Source of the DNA: Arthrobotrys musiformis
Lineage: Eukaryota; Ascomycota; Orbiliomycetes; Orbiliales; Orbiliaceae
Direction: 5' to 3'
DNA: 64,000 nucleotides
Assembly: GCA_036971715.1 (NCBI GenBank)
Contig: JAVHJL010000009.1
Span: forward strand, 1,674,001-1,738,000
The position numbers and the translations under genes were made by a program. Below are positions 34,961 through 48,461 of this stretch, one piece after another (within the stretch, counting starts at the first letter, position 1; every line of letters starts with the position of its first letter). The notes under the pieces are model-generated. The model did not search any database, had not been told where the DNA came from, and worked only from the letters and a program-made list of their open reading frames with translations.

Positions 34961-36300
34961 CTTGGAATCTTGTGTCGAACAAAATAGCGGTTTGAAAAGG
35001 GCAAAGAATATGGCGATCGAAATGATACGCCGGGTGAGCTAAGAAGCTCGCGGTTGAGTGAGCAATCGTGGTTTTCGTTTAATCGGAGAAAATATTGTCC
35101 CAAAAAAAAAAAGGTGATCTCGCGTGGAATTTATTTTGGGAAGCACGGACGTAAAACCTGTCGACGGTCGGCTCCAAGCAGATCGTAAAAACGTGTGAAC
35201 AGGGAATATTTCCGGCAAAGTCAAAAACGTGGCAGCGACGTGGCCTGGATTGTGAGACCGGAAGAGTTTTCTTTTCCTTGTCGTCCTGCAATATAGGAGG
35301 CGGAATAATGGTGAGGGGGTGGGAAGTTGCAGTCGAATGGCTTGTCGCACAAGCTACCCTCCTGGTATATATTTGATACTGTTTCCAAAGATTATTTGGG
35401 TAAGTGCTCCGGTCGTTTCAAAGCCTTCTTGTGTAAAAGCAACCAGATCCTTGGGATTTGGCTAGTCGAGATCTGGCTGGGCAGGACGAAATCCGGTGGG
35501 CCTAGCTTTAGATCGAAAGTTTGTGAGAGGTCGAAGGCTAGAATTGAATGCCTCAAATTTGGAGAGCTGGAAGGACAGGAGAGAGGAGGCGAAGATAGTA
35601 TATGCGAAAGGGGGGGTTCTAGAAATGTTGCACAACTGCTGTTAGAGTTATATGTGAGCTATGCATAATACTATTTCTAGAACTGGTAGACCAAACAATA
35701 ATAGACCGATTAAAAACTGATAGAGATGTTATACAACCGGGGCTAGCTGTATATGAGAAAGAAAGAAAAAAGTAATGAAGTAGCTATCGAATGCGACAGC
35801 GAGAGCGATTGCGACTAAGGCAGACTCAGAGTTGGGGAACGAATGATCGAAAAGGACGGACGACATGCATATGACGGCCCTCTTCGCACACACACACAGA
35901 CAGACACACATGAGACAGAAGCCCGACGGGAAGCCAGGAAAGGGATACAGACAGATCTAGTGGAACACGAACATACCTCGAGTGAGGGTTTGATAAATGA
36001 CGCTTATAGAGAAGGGAGGGTCCAGAACTCGGAACAGACATGCAGTCTCTCTCTTTTTCTTTCTTTCTTCCCTCTCTTTCTGTTGCAACGTTGGTGGCTT
36101 CTTGTGAGACGTCAACAGTCTATGACAAGCCCGAGCGATTTATGCAGACAGGCGCGAAGGGATATAAGACGATAGTGTAGCAGGAAGCCAGGGCGCAAAT
36201 TTGGAGGAAGAATAGAAATGGGAATAAGAAGCTGAGACAGAAATATCGTGGCAGGACTCGCGTGGCCGCCGCCGCCTTAGCTGGGTACCGAAGATTTGGA

Positions 36301-36326
36301 GGGGGGGGGGGGGGGGGGGGGGGGGG
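36301..36326 (+). repeat. Poly-G run of 26
   Basis: Twenty-six consecutive G on the plus strand, about 1.3 kb upstream of the histidine kinase start. Such a run can form a G-quadruplex; length is likely variable and sequencing-sensitive. Confidence 0.9.
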
Positions 36327-39087
36327 CAAATGTCGTCTAAAGTTCCCACAATGCAAAGCGTCGGATTTGGTGGAAGGATGGAGGCTGAGAAAATGCGGGT
36401 GTATGTAGAATGTAGTAATGTATTGATGGGAAGGTTGTATCGAAAATGTCAAAAAAAGTTGGATGACAGGTACCAGTCGTTATCATTAGAGACCGATAGT
36501 CTTCGTTCTCCTTTTTTCCTCTTCCCGTCTTTCTTCCTTTCTTTCTTCTTCTTGAATTCTGGGCTTCAACAGAGATGGGACGGACGGATAGAAATTGTAT
36601 ACGAGCAAGCTGAGAAAATGCTTTCTAATCTCACACTAGCAGAAACGGAGAACAAGTGAGAAGGAGAGAGAGGGAGAGAGAGATCCTGTGCGGTGCAGTG
36701 CAGCAGCTTCGTTACTCTCAACTATTCTAGCGGCCTGGTCATACTATCACACTCTCTGGCCACCTCCAGTACCGTTGGCCCAGGCGGTCCTCCAAACAGC
36801 TTTTTATTTTTTTGTTTTTTGTTCCTGTGTGAGAGAGTACAGAAGTACAAGTTGGTCGACGAATTCTGCAAAGTTTGGCACTTCGTGTCACCACGAAGAA
36901 AGTCTAGCTCGGAGTCCAAGAAAGGGGGGTGGAGAGGAAGGTGATCGATTTGGAGAGCTAGGAAGAGCAAGAGTCAGTAGAGAGGGTGTGTGTTATTGTA
37001 GATGCGGGCGTGATTCGATGTTCGATATTCGATTTCGACAGCGGTCGTCTTTACGTTGGTCGGCGTGAAATGTTTCAAGCAAATAGACAGTGATATTGCG
37101 ATTGGTGGGTTTCGTATGCAATGTATGTGTATGCTATGTAAGTACTAAGATTCGAAGGATGCATGTATGTATTGACGCAAGATCGATCAATATAGTGCCA
37201 ACGTGCGAATGGATGTACTTGGTACAAAGTATAGTATGAGCATATACGTATACGAATACCCTCGGAAACCCCTGCGGCCGTTGATTGTGGGTTGTAATTG
37301 TAATTAATTGTAACTGGAATTGAAGTTGCAGTTGTGGTTGCAACTGTGGTTGCGTTCGAATGAATTATGTTAAACGTTCTGGGTCCCGTCGCCACTGTTT
37401 AGCAAATCGAAGGTTGGCCTTCCTTTCTCCTGGTTGATTGGAGGCTAGGCTGTTCTAACGGCGGATGCTGGTGTCTTCTTTGCCCCCCCAAAAGAAGACG
37501 GGAAAAGAAGAAAAACAAGAGATGAACCTGGAATGGGGGGTACGGAATACGGGGTTATGTGATGAATGTTATCGATTGGATCTCGGAACGGAAGGCCTCT
37601 GACAGCGGTCGCGATCGATGTCTCGTTTTCCCTCGAAGACGCCCCGAGGACGATGTGAAGTTGAAGATGTATGGGACTCGGACTCAGACTTGGAATCGAA
37701 TCGCTCAGAAAGAACAATTATTAATGCTAGTAATGTTAGCACCAAAAAAAGGCGGGTCCGGTGGTTATAACGCTAGTTCAGTTAAGAAGCAAAGGCACCT
37801 GCACGAACGCACGAACGCACACGCACAAATGAACAAGTGAACGAACGGCCTCACTTTCTTTTTGCTCTCACACACGGTGCAGTGCTGCTTGCTTATCCAG
37901 CTAGACCAGGGCAGGGCCCGCGTTAGGCTCTGGTGCTGTGGAGGTTATTGGTGGTTATGAATGAAAAGGTTCCTCGCCGCAAAAGAAAAAAGAAAAAAGA
38001 AAAACATGCGAAAACACCCGCCGCCGTTTGAACAGGAACAGTAACTGGGACTCGAACTCGAACGATCGCGAGGCTGATGCTGGCTGGGGGGGATGCAAAA
38101 AAAAAAAAACGTGGAGCAACTGATCTTGAACTTGAAACTTGGGAAATATTATGTAGTCTACAAACAGGCACCGGCGAACTTCGCGGTGGGATTGAAGGCC
38201 GAGGAAGGGGGGTCGCCGTTCGGTCTTCCTTTGAATTCATTCACTTTGGCTTTAGATTTTGACTTTGATTTCCTTCCCATCACTCCGGCCAGTCTACATA
38301 AAACTGGCCATGGACAAATTAACTAACTGACTAACGCAACCTAACTAACCTCTTGATCAACTGGCGAAGGGCAGGGAAAATAGGGAAGGGAAGGGAACAA
38401 AACACCCCAAGACTCTCTGAAAGTATGAAGGACAGCTCGGCCAGAGTAAAGGTCGTACGTGAGACTGAGGGACAAAGCCAGACTGAGCTAACGAGTTCCC
38501 CTTCCCGCAGCCAATTACAGAAGCCTGCGCCTGGCTCGACCGCCCTGCGACAAAAAGTTGGGGCTCCACAAAGAAGAAATCGAAATCGGGAGCTGGCAAG
38601 GATGACCCTTTCTGAGTAATGCCCTTGCCAGTCTCCTCGGCGGAAGTGAGGGGTCCCTTAGCTCTTCCACAAACCGAGTCTGCCAACAAGAAGGGAGAAG
38701 TGGCGTTCAAACATGCATCCAAGCAGGAATGCAGTGCTATTGATGGGCCGGACTAACTACTCCGTATGCCCCCTCTTGATGCTGGAGAGGACGCCGACCG
38801 AAGAAGACAGAGGGGAGAGAGAGACGCAAAGTTCATCACAAGCAAGAGGAAGCCGGGACAAAACAGTGCAGTGGAGATGTTGGAGCAGTACAAAGGGATG
38901 GCAGACGACCCAAGGAAACGGGCACCAGCACAACGGGTCTTCCGAAGACCTGCGGCTCCCTTTCTTAGGAAGACCCGACAAAGCAGGCAGACAGGACAAC
39001 CAGACCCCACAGTTCAGCTCGACCGAACTTGTCCAAAGATACCACCATGCCACACGCAGAATGCAATTTTGGCGAAATAATGACTGG

Positions 39088-39103
39088 TTTTTTTTTTTTT
39101 TTT
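39088..39103 (+). repeat. Poly-T run of 16
   Basis: Sixteen consecutive T; no gene attached. Confidence 0.9.
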
Positions 39104-42100
39104 CCTTCTCACTCTGCGAAGAGCACCGAGCTTAGATAATCCTTATTTAATATCGCCTGCAGCAACAGTGGTGCATAAATACATATGTGCATCGCGTACT
39201 TGACTCGAGATGGAAGACTGTTCGGGAATTGATGGGAGGGAACAGGTGTGAGCAATGGGCGCGTCTAGAACTCTTGGAAGCATCAGATGCCCTGGCCGAT
39301 TGCAGAAGAGGTGGTCCGATTCCTCGAGGCTAGCCAATCAGCGACTTTCCTGTTACAACCTTACTAGGTACAGGTATCTGCTACAAGTTGTGCTTCATAT
39401 TATATTACGTCTTGAGCTCGCTGTTCTTTTTCATACGGCACTGTCTTCTGGCAATGACCGTCGACATTCGGGACGTTAGATCATGCATTATCAGCCTGTC
39501 ATCATTCGCTCAGCTTGAAATTCAACGGTGCACAGCACAAAATATTTGAACTCAGACAGGCTTTGACTTCAGACAGGGTTTAATTCCAAGCAGGGTTCTG
39601 GGCCAAGCCTACACGATCCAAACCATCCAATTGCGCTTTTTGACACCCACCCCCAATTCCAATTGCGATCCGATCAATTTGAACACGCACGTATCTGTCA
39701 CCTCCTCCAAGTATCGCGAATCTGGGTCAGGCGGGCGAAAACGAAAAAGGCTTATTCGGGGTATTTTGTCTGTGCTGTCATGTCCCACAAGATATAAATC
39801 CAGACACGTTTTTCCCCCCCTATATGCCGGGAGTCTGACCACCCGACAGCAAAGCGGAGAAGGATAACAAAAATAAAATTGAAAATTGCCCTTTTCGGAT
39901 CCGGATACGTTGCTGTCCTATTCGGACTATCTTAATTTCGCTTTGCTTCTTTGCAGCGGCCAGCTGCGATGTTCGAAAACGCCTCATTTCCCGGTCTCTG
40001 CATGCCAGCAACGGCTGAATTTCGAACCACGGGCACTATCGACAACCTCAAAGTGATTTGGGGCGTAGGGAGGCGTTTCTTGTTCTATCCCTCTAAATGT
40101 AATGCCGAACTATTCTGCACGAGACAAATATCTTCGCGAATTCGATCAACGCCGAAGAATGGTATTTCAAAATATACTTACCCGTGAGAGCCTCATTGCA
40201 ACATTATATCACAGCAAATGCGCTGAGCGGCTACTTCGACTCAACCCCTTCCAATTCAAATTTGCGAAAACGGATCTTCCCATATGCTACTATTTTCTGA
40301 TAGATCTCCATAGTCCAGAACGGTCGGTTACGGCTGTTGGTGTTTTCCCCTTGCAAATTCCACAACCTACAAATGCCACTCAGTCAAATTCATTTGAAAC
40401 TCTAATCAGATGCCCAACGTTCAAATCTTGAATTAGATCCTGTGACCACGCTTTTCCGACGATGTGTATGTACATATGTCTGCATGCACTGTGGGTTCCA
40501 TGGGGAGACCCTGTATCGACATGTATGAGATCATTGGACATGAATTAAGAAGCTCACTAAGGGCCTGCAGGTATCTTCCTGCACGTTCTTGTATGCGAAA
40601 GATACACATTTTATACACCCATACATCTGTAGAGGATAAATTCTAAAAGGTTGATGCGGTCTAGACGCATCTTTTTCTGCCAAAATAGGGCGAATGAATA
40701 CGAGGGAAAATCCGTCTACCACAACCTCGTACCTCGAGCCGACATCTTGCTTATCCCAGCCTGTCAGTAGCCACACGCCTGGGAAGAAATGGTCAATCCC
40801 GCCCGGGCCACACCAGTCGCTGGATCGTACGACACCCGCGGGCCAAGCAAGGACAATTTCGCGGACCTATATCAGAGGCGGATATATCATGATCCAAAAT
40901 GGAATCTCCGGCCAACTGGTATCCACCGAGTTCGTCTTTACTTGCCATCGAATTGAGACCCACTCTTTATTCAAGGCAAGTTCAATCGAGAGACTTCCCA
41001 AAGCGTATTCGAACGGTCAACATGGACCCTTGCTTCACCGTCCTGAAAAGCTCCTCTGCTTCTTTCGAGGCTGAACTCCACATCCTAAAACGATCAATCC
41101 AGCGCCTAAACTTGCATGAACTTCATTCTTGAGATTGCGAAGGGTCAAGAAGAGCCGGTGATCAGCTTCTTCCTTTTGTCCAAAAGAGGAGGAAGTCCAG
41201 AGTGGGCCGTTTCCCTCCTCTCGGTTCCAGATAATGATTGCCAAACGACGAACGCCAGCTAATTTTTAGCCGTTCACACGCGAATTCTTTCCTTCAACAA
41301 ATTCCTAATAATATCCCAAGTATACGCAGCGGCCCAACCGATCTATTTCCCATGTGACCTTCCTAAGAGACATCCTATTGGTATGTCCTTACAAACTCTG
41401 TATGTGTGTGCACGCAGGACCTGCGACTCCAATTGCCTCGCTGCTGTATCACAGTCTAGAAGCCCACCTTGACCATGCTCCTGCAAAATCGGAGATTACG
41501 ACCAGGAACGTGAGATCAGACCACACCCACAATATATATCTCCGCATTGAGGCATTTTTATCTCCTTGCGAGATCTATCACTCTCCTTCGATCGTGGAAT
41601 CCGACATTGCCTCTCTTCCATGCAGTGTTATACCACAGTCGCCTATACCAAATGTAAGTATGTACGTACGTACTTAGGCTGTGACTGGCCGATCTGATAG
41701 TGATATACCCCTTTCGTATTTACACAATACTTATATTTGTCTTATAAGCAAGCCCTTCATGTCTCATTCTTACGGACATCTGCGGAATATCATCGTATCT
41801 CATGCTTTTTGAATGCCGCACCGCCGCTTTCGACCGTAGCTATAGGTGGGTACTACACCACTACACTTACAGACATACATACATGTACGTTATCAACGCT
41901 GGCCTTGGCCCCTAACCCCACAATTGCAAAATATATTTTATCGTCAGCAAGCGACGGTGCAATATGTCCCACTTCTCAAACTTCGTTTATCTTTCGTTGA
42001 CCTCTTTCTTCATCGCCCAAACGCCACCTCTCGGAGAACACTGCCCTCCGACATCTCCCATGTAGCGCGGTTAACGGATGCATCTAACGAATACATTAGG

Positions 42101-42114
42101 CAGCCCAGCTGGCC

Positions 42115-42141
42115 AAAAAAAAAAAAAAAAAAAAAAAAAAA
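42115..42141 (+). repeat. Poly-A run of 27
   Basis: Twenty-seven consecutive A. It could be the tail of an old retroposed copy, but I found no recognisable element immediately upstream. Confidence 0.9.
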
Positions 42142-43420
42142 GCCCCCTCTGGTTCGTTGGAGCTTTTCCTCCGGCACACCCGTACTTTCTCTCCCTTTCG
42201 CATTCCTTTCGGGCGTGTTTCTTCAGAGTATTATGTGCGGAGATGACAGGCTGGTCCCTGTATCTGCATGGTGGTTAGCACTTAAAGCTATAGGTAGGGA
42301 TTTTTTGATGTGTGGGAAATGTGATATAATATTACGAAATATATATTACAACGCTCGTACGGGATCAGAAGGGAGAGAAAAACACGCTCCTTCTGTAACA
42401 TGTCATTTTTTGATTCCTTCTTTCAGGCCGTTCATGTTGGTTTGCATCCCCAGAGGGAAAACACGGGAGTGCCAATCAACAGGTATATACGTATCAAAGG
42501 ATCCTTTTTACTTTTGGGACAAAAAGAAATAGGTGCCTCACTGTGGCGGTGTCAATGTTGGACAAAGCTAGGGATACCGATTACCAGCCGTGTGTCATGT
42601 CGAAATCTCGAAATCGAGGCTCCAACATCTGTTAAGTTTGGCCGCACGTATACGTACACCCTTGGCCGCCTAGTTAGCTAGGAGATCGAGGATCAGTTTC
42701 TGTCGAAGGGGAGAGAGAAAAAGGATTCAGACAGCCCAAGGCCTTAAGGGAGGAGCCGAAGTTGCAAGTTGCGGATAACGATATCTAAAGCGCCCCGGAA
42801 ATATCCAGGCTGACTAGTTTCGAATTCGCGAATCCATGAACCCTCAGCCGCCGTTGCATAACATTCATATTGATTGCTTTCCCAACATCCTGACGTTTAA
42901 TTGTTGCATTTTTTACAACGCAAAATTTGTAGAAAATGATCAGCCCCTGCAGAAAATGATATAATACACACCTGGGCAGTCAGTCCATATTCGGCGATGC
43001 CTGAAAATTTCCGAAAATGATATCGGGCACTGCCAACCGTTACATTCTTCCAAGAAAGAATTGTTTGCCATGGCGTGAATAGCAATTCGGGGTCTATCTT
43101 TGGTTACGGGACTGCGGTCTATCTGCCTTAAAAATGCTTTCGACCCACCATTACCAACAATAAAATGTGATATCTGAACGTACCTATATATATAGTCCAT
43201 CGTCACACTTAAAGTTACGAGCCTCGTGCGTGTCTTGCGTAGAAAAAAAGGAAGACAAGAAAAGATAGCAATTCAACCTCGGATCTAGGCGCTCGAGATA
43301 GGACACATATTTTTTCTTCTCCTCAAACTGATGAAGGATTCATGTCACTACAAACATGTGCATGCATATGCATATACGTATGCAAGCAGCTGGACCGCGT
43401 ACCGGTCCCGCGGTTGCAGT

Positions 43421-43452
43421 TCATCAAGTTGGCCCCTGGCATCGAGGCTATT
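43421..43452 (+). repeat. Dispersed short repeat, copy 1
   Basis: TTCA-T-CAAG then TTGGCCCCTGGCATCGAGGC, one mismatch in the 20-base core compared with copies 2 and 4. Confidence 0.75.
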
Positions 43453-43728
43453 TCGTGCCAGCCTACAGCTCAAGCTATTTACCTTAGGGGATATCAACGC
43501 GGGAAAATATGACGGCGGCAGCGGGAACGAACCGACAGCTTATATCTCATGTGGTGTTGGATAGGTAGTGCATTCACTTTTTTTATGAGGATTTCCGTTC
43601 GGGCCTATGCATGTGGACGTACTGGTTTGTCTCGGACGGGATCCTGGATCTTCCCTAAACAGAAGCAAGCAACATAAGCCCAGCCGATTAATTATAACAA
43701 TCGAATTTGTAGGTCTCTCTCCAAGGCT

Positions 43729-43760
43729 TCATTCAAGTTGGCCGCCTGGCATCGAGGCTA
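43729..43760 (+). repeat. Dispersed short repeat, copy 2
   Basis: Core TTGGCCGCCTGGCATCGAGG, followed by CTA as in copies 1 and 3 and preceded by TTCATTCAAG. Confidence 0.8.
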
Positions 43761-44647
43761 CTCCAAGGCAGAGGTGAGCGCCAGGCTAGATTTCTCTGCC
43801 CAATCAAAGTTGGAAAATCTGCGCCGTGCCTGGATGCCTCTACGTACGCGTATATGCAGGTATGCATGTAGCCGTCTGGTGTGATTCACATGCTTCGTAG
43901 CCAAAGAGGGCGTCCGGACTCGCCATACTTTGAGCAAACATAAGGATCCTCCGGAAGGGTAGTCTGGGAGTCAATTACCTACGGGGTTTGCTATGTGATC
44001 AAGGCTGACACGAAAACGTTTTCACACTTCTTAGTAGCATTTGGCCAACGGGATAGTTTTTTCTCCTATTGAGGGTAAGCTCTCAAACCGAGCAAGAGTT
44101 CGCTCCAGACGTCACCACCCACGATAGTAGTGCTGGTTTCCTAGAACATTGAGGGGAAGCCCTGAAAATTGAAGAGGCTCTAATCCCTGATCGTGAGACT
44201 ACAGCGCCGTATACAAATCCGACCCAACTAGCACAAAGAATTCCAAAAGTCTGTCGAGGTTGAACAGCACAAGCATTGTAGTACGAGCAACTAGGGATCT
44301 GGTATATTTGATTCAGTTGCCCGACCATGCCAATAAACGGCATACTACATATTCGAAAAGAAAATATGTGAGGCCTAGGACATCGCCACCACTGTGGTCT
44401 GGGTACGACACAAGGACATCGCGATATGCCTATGTGCCAGTAGACATAACGGGTATTATCAGCTGCTGACCAAAAATCGTCGAACTATTTCGCTAGGATT
44501 GGCCATGTATACCATCTTCGTAAACAACCTCTAGCTCTGCGTGGCAATGTTATATATCTAAACCTAATTGGACCATATCATAGGAAATCTTTTGTAGCGA
44601 CCCCCAGACTAATCTTTTGTGACCAAGGCGTTAAGGCCCTGACCCTT

Positions 44648-44681
44648 TCATCCAGATTGGCCGCCTAGAATCGAGGCTATT
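44648..44681 (+). repeat. Dispersed short repeat, copy 3
   Basis: Core TTGGCCGCCTAGAATCGAGG (two changes), preceded by TTCATCCAGA and followed by CTATT. Confidence 0.75.
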
Positions 44682-46550
44682 GCCCCCCCAGATTATAAGA
44701 CTCTCAAATTTGAATTGTCAATTCACGCCGGGGCTTTACCGCCAGTTGGCTCATCTATTAATACTTAAATTTCCCCGAAATTTCAAGCAGGGTTTTAATT
44801 CACTCTGTATGCGGAGTGGCAATCACAAGGGCCCGGTCTAGTTAATTCAATAGTTCCGGCAGGGAAACAATACTAGCGGGCATGAGCGTTACAAGAGCAT
44901 GCAGTTGACGAGGCTCGTGGCCTTAAAGCCCAACCATAAAATGTTTGTATTCCGTCACGAAAGCCACCATGGGTTCATCGCAAGATCATATCCAAGGTCA
45001 TATCTCACTTCCTTGTCCGGTAGATCACCAGGGTGATCACTTCCGCTTTGTCAGACCTTAAGGCCTCAGCAAACGTTAACAAATGCTTTCAAAAAGATCT
45101 TAAGAGGTAAAGATCTGTCCATACTAGGATGTAGATGTTTGTGAACGACACCGGGCCCGGGCCGAGCCGGTTTCACATTTGCTAGTATATATATAGGGGT
45201 CGCTCACCTATATTTAAATCTGGGTATTTTGTATACAGGCAGCTGCGCAGCACGTTATTCATATTGTCGATCATTTGATGTTTCTGAATAGACACAGCAA
45301 GGATGATCATGTGTCTAAAATCGTCGAAGACTAAAAGCAGTGAATCGGGACTTCTGCGTGCAACGAGGCTGGCTGACTTTGCATTGCGGCATCTGGAAAT
45401 TTCGAAACGGTATCACATGAGACCCTGAAACCGTTGATCACAAGATGTGGCACATAGATTGAATGCATTAATGATTAGCGTCTGAGTACAATACGATGAT
45501 ATGTTTGTTTGTAGTCGGGTGCTACCATCTTATACGTATATACGATTGAGATTGTTGCAGCGGCCTCGAGGATCGGCCCTGTGACAAGTGGCTGGCTGAT
45601 CGAATCCATTGATTATCATACCTAAATTACGCAAAGTAGACGTATACGCGGCCGCTCCTTTGGAATTTTGAGAAGTATGCCTACATGTTAGCGCCGGTAT
45701 AGATAGCTGTATTCCAATCGGCATCTCATCGATCGCTCTGGATCTAGCACTAACTGCATTGATCGCCGCGACGCAGCTACGTTTCATTAGTCTGGAGGCC
45801 ACACGTTTCCTGAATTCAGATCCTTTAAACAGATGTAATTGGCAATCATGATGTCACATTCACAGATGCGCGAAGTAATTGTCCCACTCGGATGTCACAA
45901 GGGCCCTCCGTCTAAATGTGCGAGCGTCATGCATCAATGCATTGTGAATTTTGATGTAGGGATATATAGATACGTACGGCACAGGCCAAAAGCCCCCTAG
46001 GCTCGAATCTAGGTGGTGATACAGGCAAACTGCATGCATGGTGGATCGGCCGGGTATTTCTAAGTTGTAGCCTCGGGTCCTTCAAATTTTTGAAAAAGAC
46101 CTCAAGGCCGCCCGCACTGTTACTCCCAGTTAACGGGTATAGGTAGGGTAGGGCCATTGTCTACATTTAAAATGTTAGTCTATCATATTCGAAATCCCTA
46201 AGAAAATCATAAATAGGTGTATGTACATATAAGCCTAGGCTCGTACCCCTTAAAGCTAGCTGAGATTACCAGTGCATAGTCCTATCCTAAAAAGTTTCAC
46301 CTCTCGCGTCGTTTGTAGTGAACATTCGAGGGTCTAGTTACCTATAGGCCCTGCTGTCGAAATCCACCCCGGACAAATCCTGAACATTAGTACCCCATAC
46401 TCCTTCTCCTACATCCGAAACTCTTACTTTCCTATTTTGCTGTGGGGCTCGAGATCTGGCGTTATATATATCTACCAAGGCTACGTCTATATTTTCTACT
46501 AGTCCCCGAGGTCTACTATATCTAAATCTATAGAGATATATATAGAGATA

Positions 46551-46557
46551 TATATAA
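46551..46557 (+). promoter_or_regulatory. TATA-like sequence upstream of the 46579 gene
   Basis: TATATAAG ends about 20 bases before the first ATG. This is unusually close, so either the real start is the in-frame ATG at 46675 or an upstream TATATATA (46537-46544) is used. Confidence 0.4.
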
Positions 46558-46578
46558 GATTCTGCAGGATAGTCCGCT

Positions 46579-47636
46579 ATGCCTGGAAGTTTTATCGAAA
46601 GAGCCCCCTACAGGGTACCTACTGCTACATCGCCCTCTGAAACCATAAAGATAGATCCAGAGGATCTAAGTGTTATGGGAATCGGGACTTCAAGCACCAC
46701 AGCCAACCAGGCCGCCCCAGGATCTCTACACAAGCACCCTTGTGATGATACTCTCTCATTGCGGTCGACCCCTTGCGAGGTAACCGTGAATGTCAATCTT
46801 GTGGCTACGAATCGTCTGGTTGAAGTTATTCTTGGCGAGAACCAACCTCTCGAGGCGGTCCTGCAAGTTGTAAAACGTAATGCTCCCAGATCTTGATATT
46901 GCACTTATCCAACTTATTCTTTTCAATCCCACTAACATACTGGTGAACGATGAAACTAACAGCAAGGATACTCGCAGTCTTCTTTGAACAATCTGGTTAC
47001 TTTGCGCCAAATCAACCAAATGCCCTCGCATGGACCATCGATCTCACCTTCGGCGACCTTTCCATCTTGAACATGGTCAACCTTCTCACCTACCGCGGTG
47101 AACCGCAGGAAACCCTCCTTGTTAAGGACATATTCTACGGGGGGGAAACCCTCGAGCCCCGCATATTCCGGCTTACATCACCTCAAGACAGCGGTGCCCC
47201 AGGTCCACCGATAGAATTCAAATGGTCCCAGGGAGCGAAAGAGTGGATCGCGCAACCCGCCCCTGGAGAAATGTTGTTAATGGATGCGCAGTTGGCGGTT
47301 CACGAAAACATTTTGTACACGCCTTTCACGCACGCTAGGGGATCACTGTCGTTGACATCTATGAAGCTCTGTTATCTACGAACCTTGAATGAGAGGTTGA
47401 GAACTCCTGCTTCGAGTGTTGGGTATGTCTCCGCTGTTGTGTTTGTTGGAATTGGAGACATTAGGATGGCGGTTGTGAAGAGCTATGCTTGGAAAAAAGA
47501 TCCTAGCAAAGGCCTCGGACAGATTCTCGACTGGGACGATAGGAAGGGGATTGCTCTCGTTCGAGATGGAACTGGGCAAGATAGAACGTTGAAGTTCAGG
47601 CGAAACCGTTTGGTCTGGGTGGAAGAGGTGGCGTAA
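46579..47636 (+). CDS. Orphan two-exon protein
   Basis: Exons 46579-46876 and 46978-47636 around a 101-base intron (GTAATG, two ACTAAC branch candidates, CTCGCAG); phases match and give 318 residues. I do not recognise it. The first ~35 residues may be untranslated if the ATG at 46675 is used. Residues about 60-95 contain CEVTVNVNLVATNRLVEVILGE. Residues about 100-240 mix hydrophobic and charged segments (IDLTFGDLSILNMVNLLTY; LLVKDIFYGGETLEPRIF) suggesting a globular alpha/beta fold. The C-terminus is basic (DRTLKFRRNRLVWVEEVA). No signal peptide or membrane span. It is isolated in a gene-poor region, so probably lineage-specific. Confidence 0.65.
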
Positions 47637-47833
47637 ATCAGTTCCTCCATGCGCATACGCGTATATAGGATCAGTTTCCACGCTTGGGAATCTCGAAATT
47701 TATCATATATGTCTACATAGATTGGGCGGTACATTTGCTTCCCTACGCGGGGATTCGGAGTCTATCATTCCATCATGGCGTTTCTTATTCATTTTACCAT
47801 TCGATCAGCCTTTATATATATTATTTCCTTAGA

Positions 47834-47856
47834 CCCCCCCCCCCCCCCCCCCCCCC
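47834..47856 (+). repeat. Poly-C run of 23
   Basis: Twenty-three consecutive C, about 200 bases after the orphan gene stop; the complement of the poly-G type seen at 36301. Confidence 0.9.
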
Positions 47857-48461
47857 TTCAATCACCATTTTTGGCTCTCGCGGGTTCTAATTTCAAGCCG
47901 TTGCTCAATTTTTTAGCCACAAAGATCTCAACAATGTATACCTGTACTGTATCATTTTTCTTTGTATTTAAATAGCTAGGGGTATACTAAATAGCACTGA
48001 AATTACCAATGGTCTCGGGACCGAGGTACTCCTCTCAAAAAACGATTCATCAAGACCGGTCGACCCCACGTGATTATAACCACTTTGCTTAGCAACAAAG
48101 GGGAAGTTTTGAAGTTGTAGTAATATTAACAACCTTAGCCCACCAGACCGTAACCTTAGGCATTTATCGAGTACCCAACGGGGTTATAACGTGAAGAAAT
48201 TTCAAAAACGCTGTGAAGCTTCAGGCCACGTTATGAATGCTTGTTGTATGTGTAGGCTCCTCGATCAGGCCGAGCCCCATGTATGATAACCCGTGTAACC
48301 ACGTGAATACGTTACTCGACGATCATGGACGATTATATGATTCGAAGGTTGGTGCCAAGGGGCCTGCAGCTCAGCCTCGATCACCAGGGCCAGTTCGTTG
48401 GTACCAGAAAGTTGGCGAAATAAACTTATGCGGGCTGCTTAGTTCAAGGTAAAGAAGGGTG

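Larger units (their letters stand above)
34961..46578. other. Gene-free 11.6 kb with homopolymers and a short dispersed repeat
   Basis: I find no supportable gene on either strand. The first 4 kb upstream of the kinase are rich in purine and pyrimidine runs (AGAG, CTTT) and could include a long 5' leader. Homopolymers interrupt at 36301, 39088 and 42115. From 42.6 to 48.5 kb a ~30-base motif recurs (listed separately). Weak coding-like scraps on the minus strand (42940-43206, 45530-45802, 45927-46157) have no start, splice logic or domain good enough to annotate. Confidence 0.5.

Noticed and set aside
41846..42532. 228-codon plus-strand ORF
   Set aside because: It crosses the poly-A run (encoding nine Lys in a row) and has no coherent fold or family signal on either side.
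42940..43206. Minus-strand 88-codon ORF with a plausible exon end
   Set aside because: Contains ECNGWQCPISFSEIFRH, which looks protein-like, but the following intron would be about 24 bases and the next frame dies quickly.
45990..46020. tRNA T-arm-like sequence (GATTCGAGCC on the minus strand)
   Set aside because: The stem does not pair and no acceptor or anticodon arm could be built around it.
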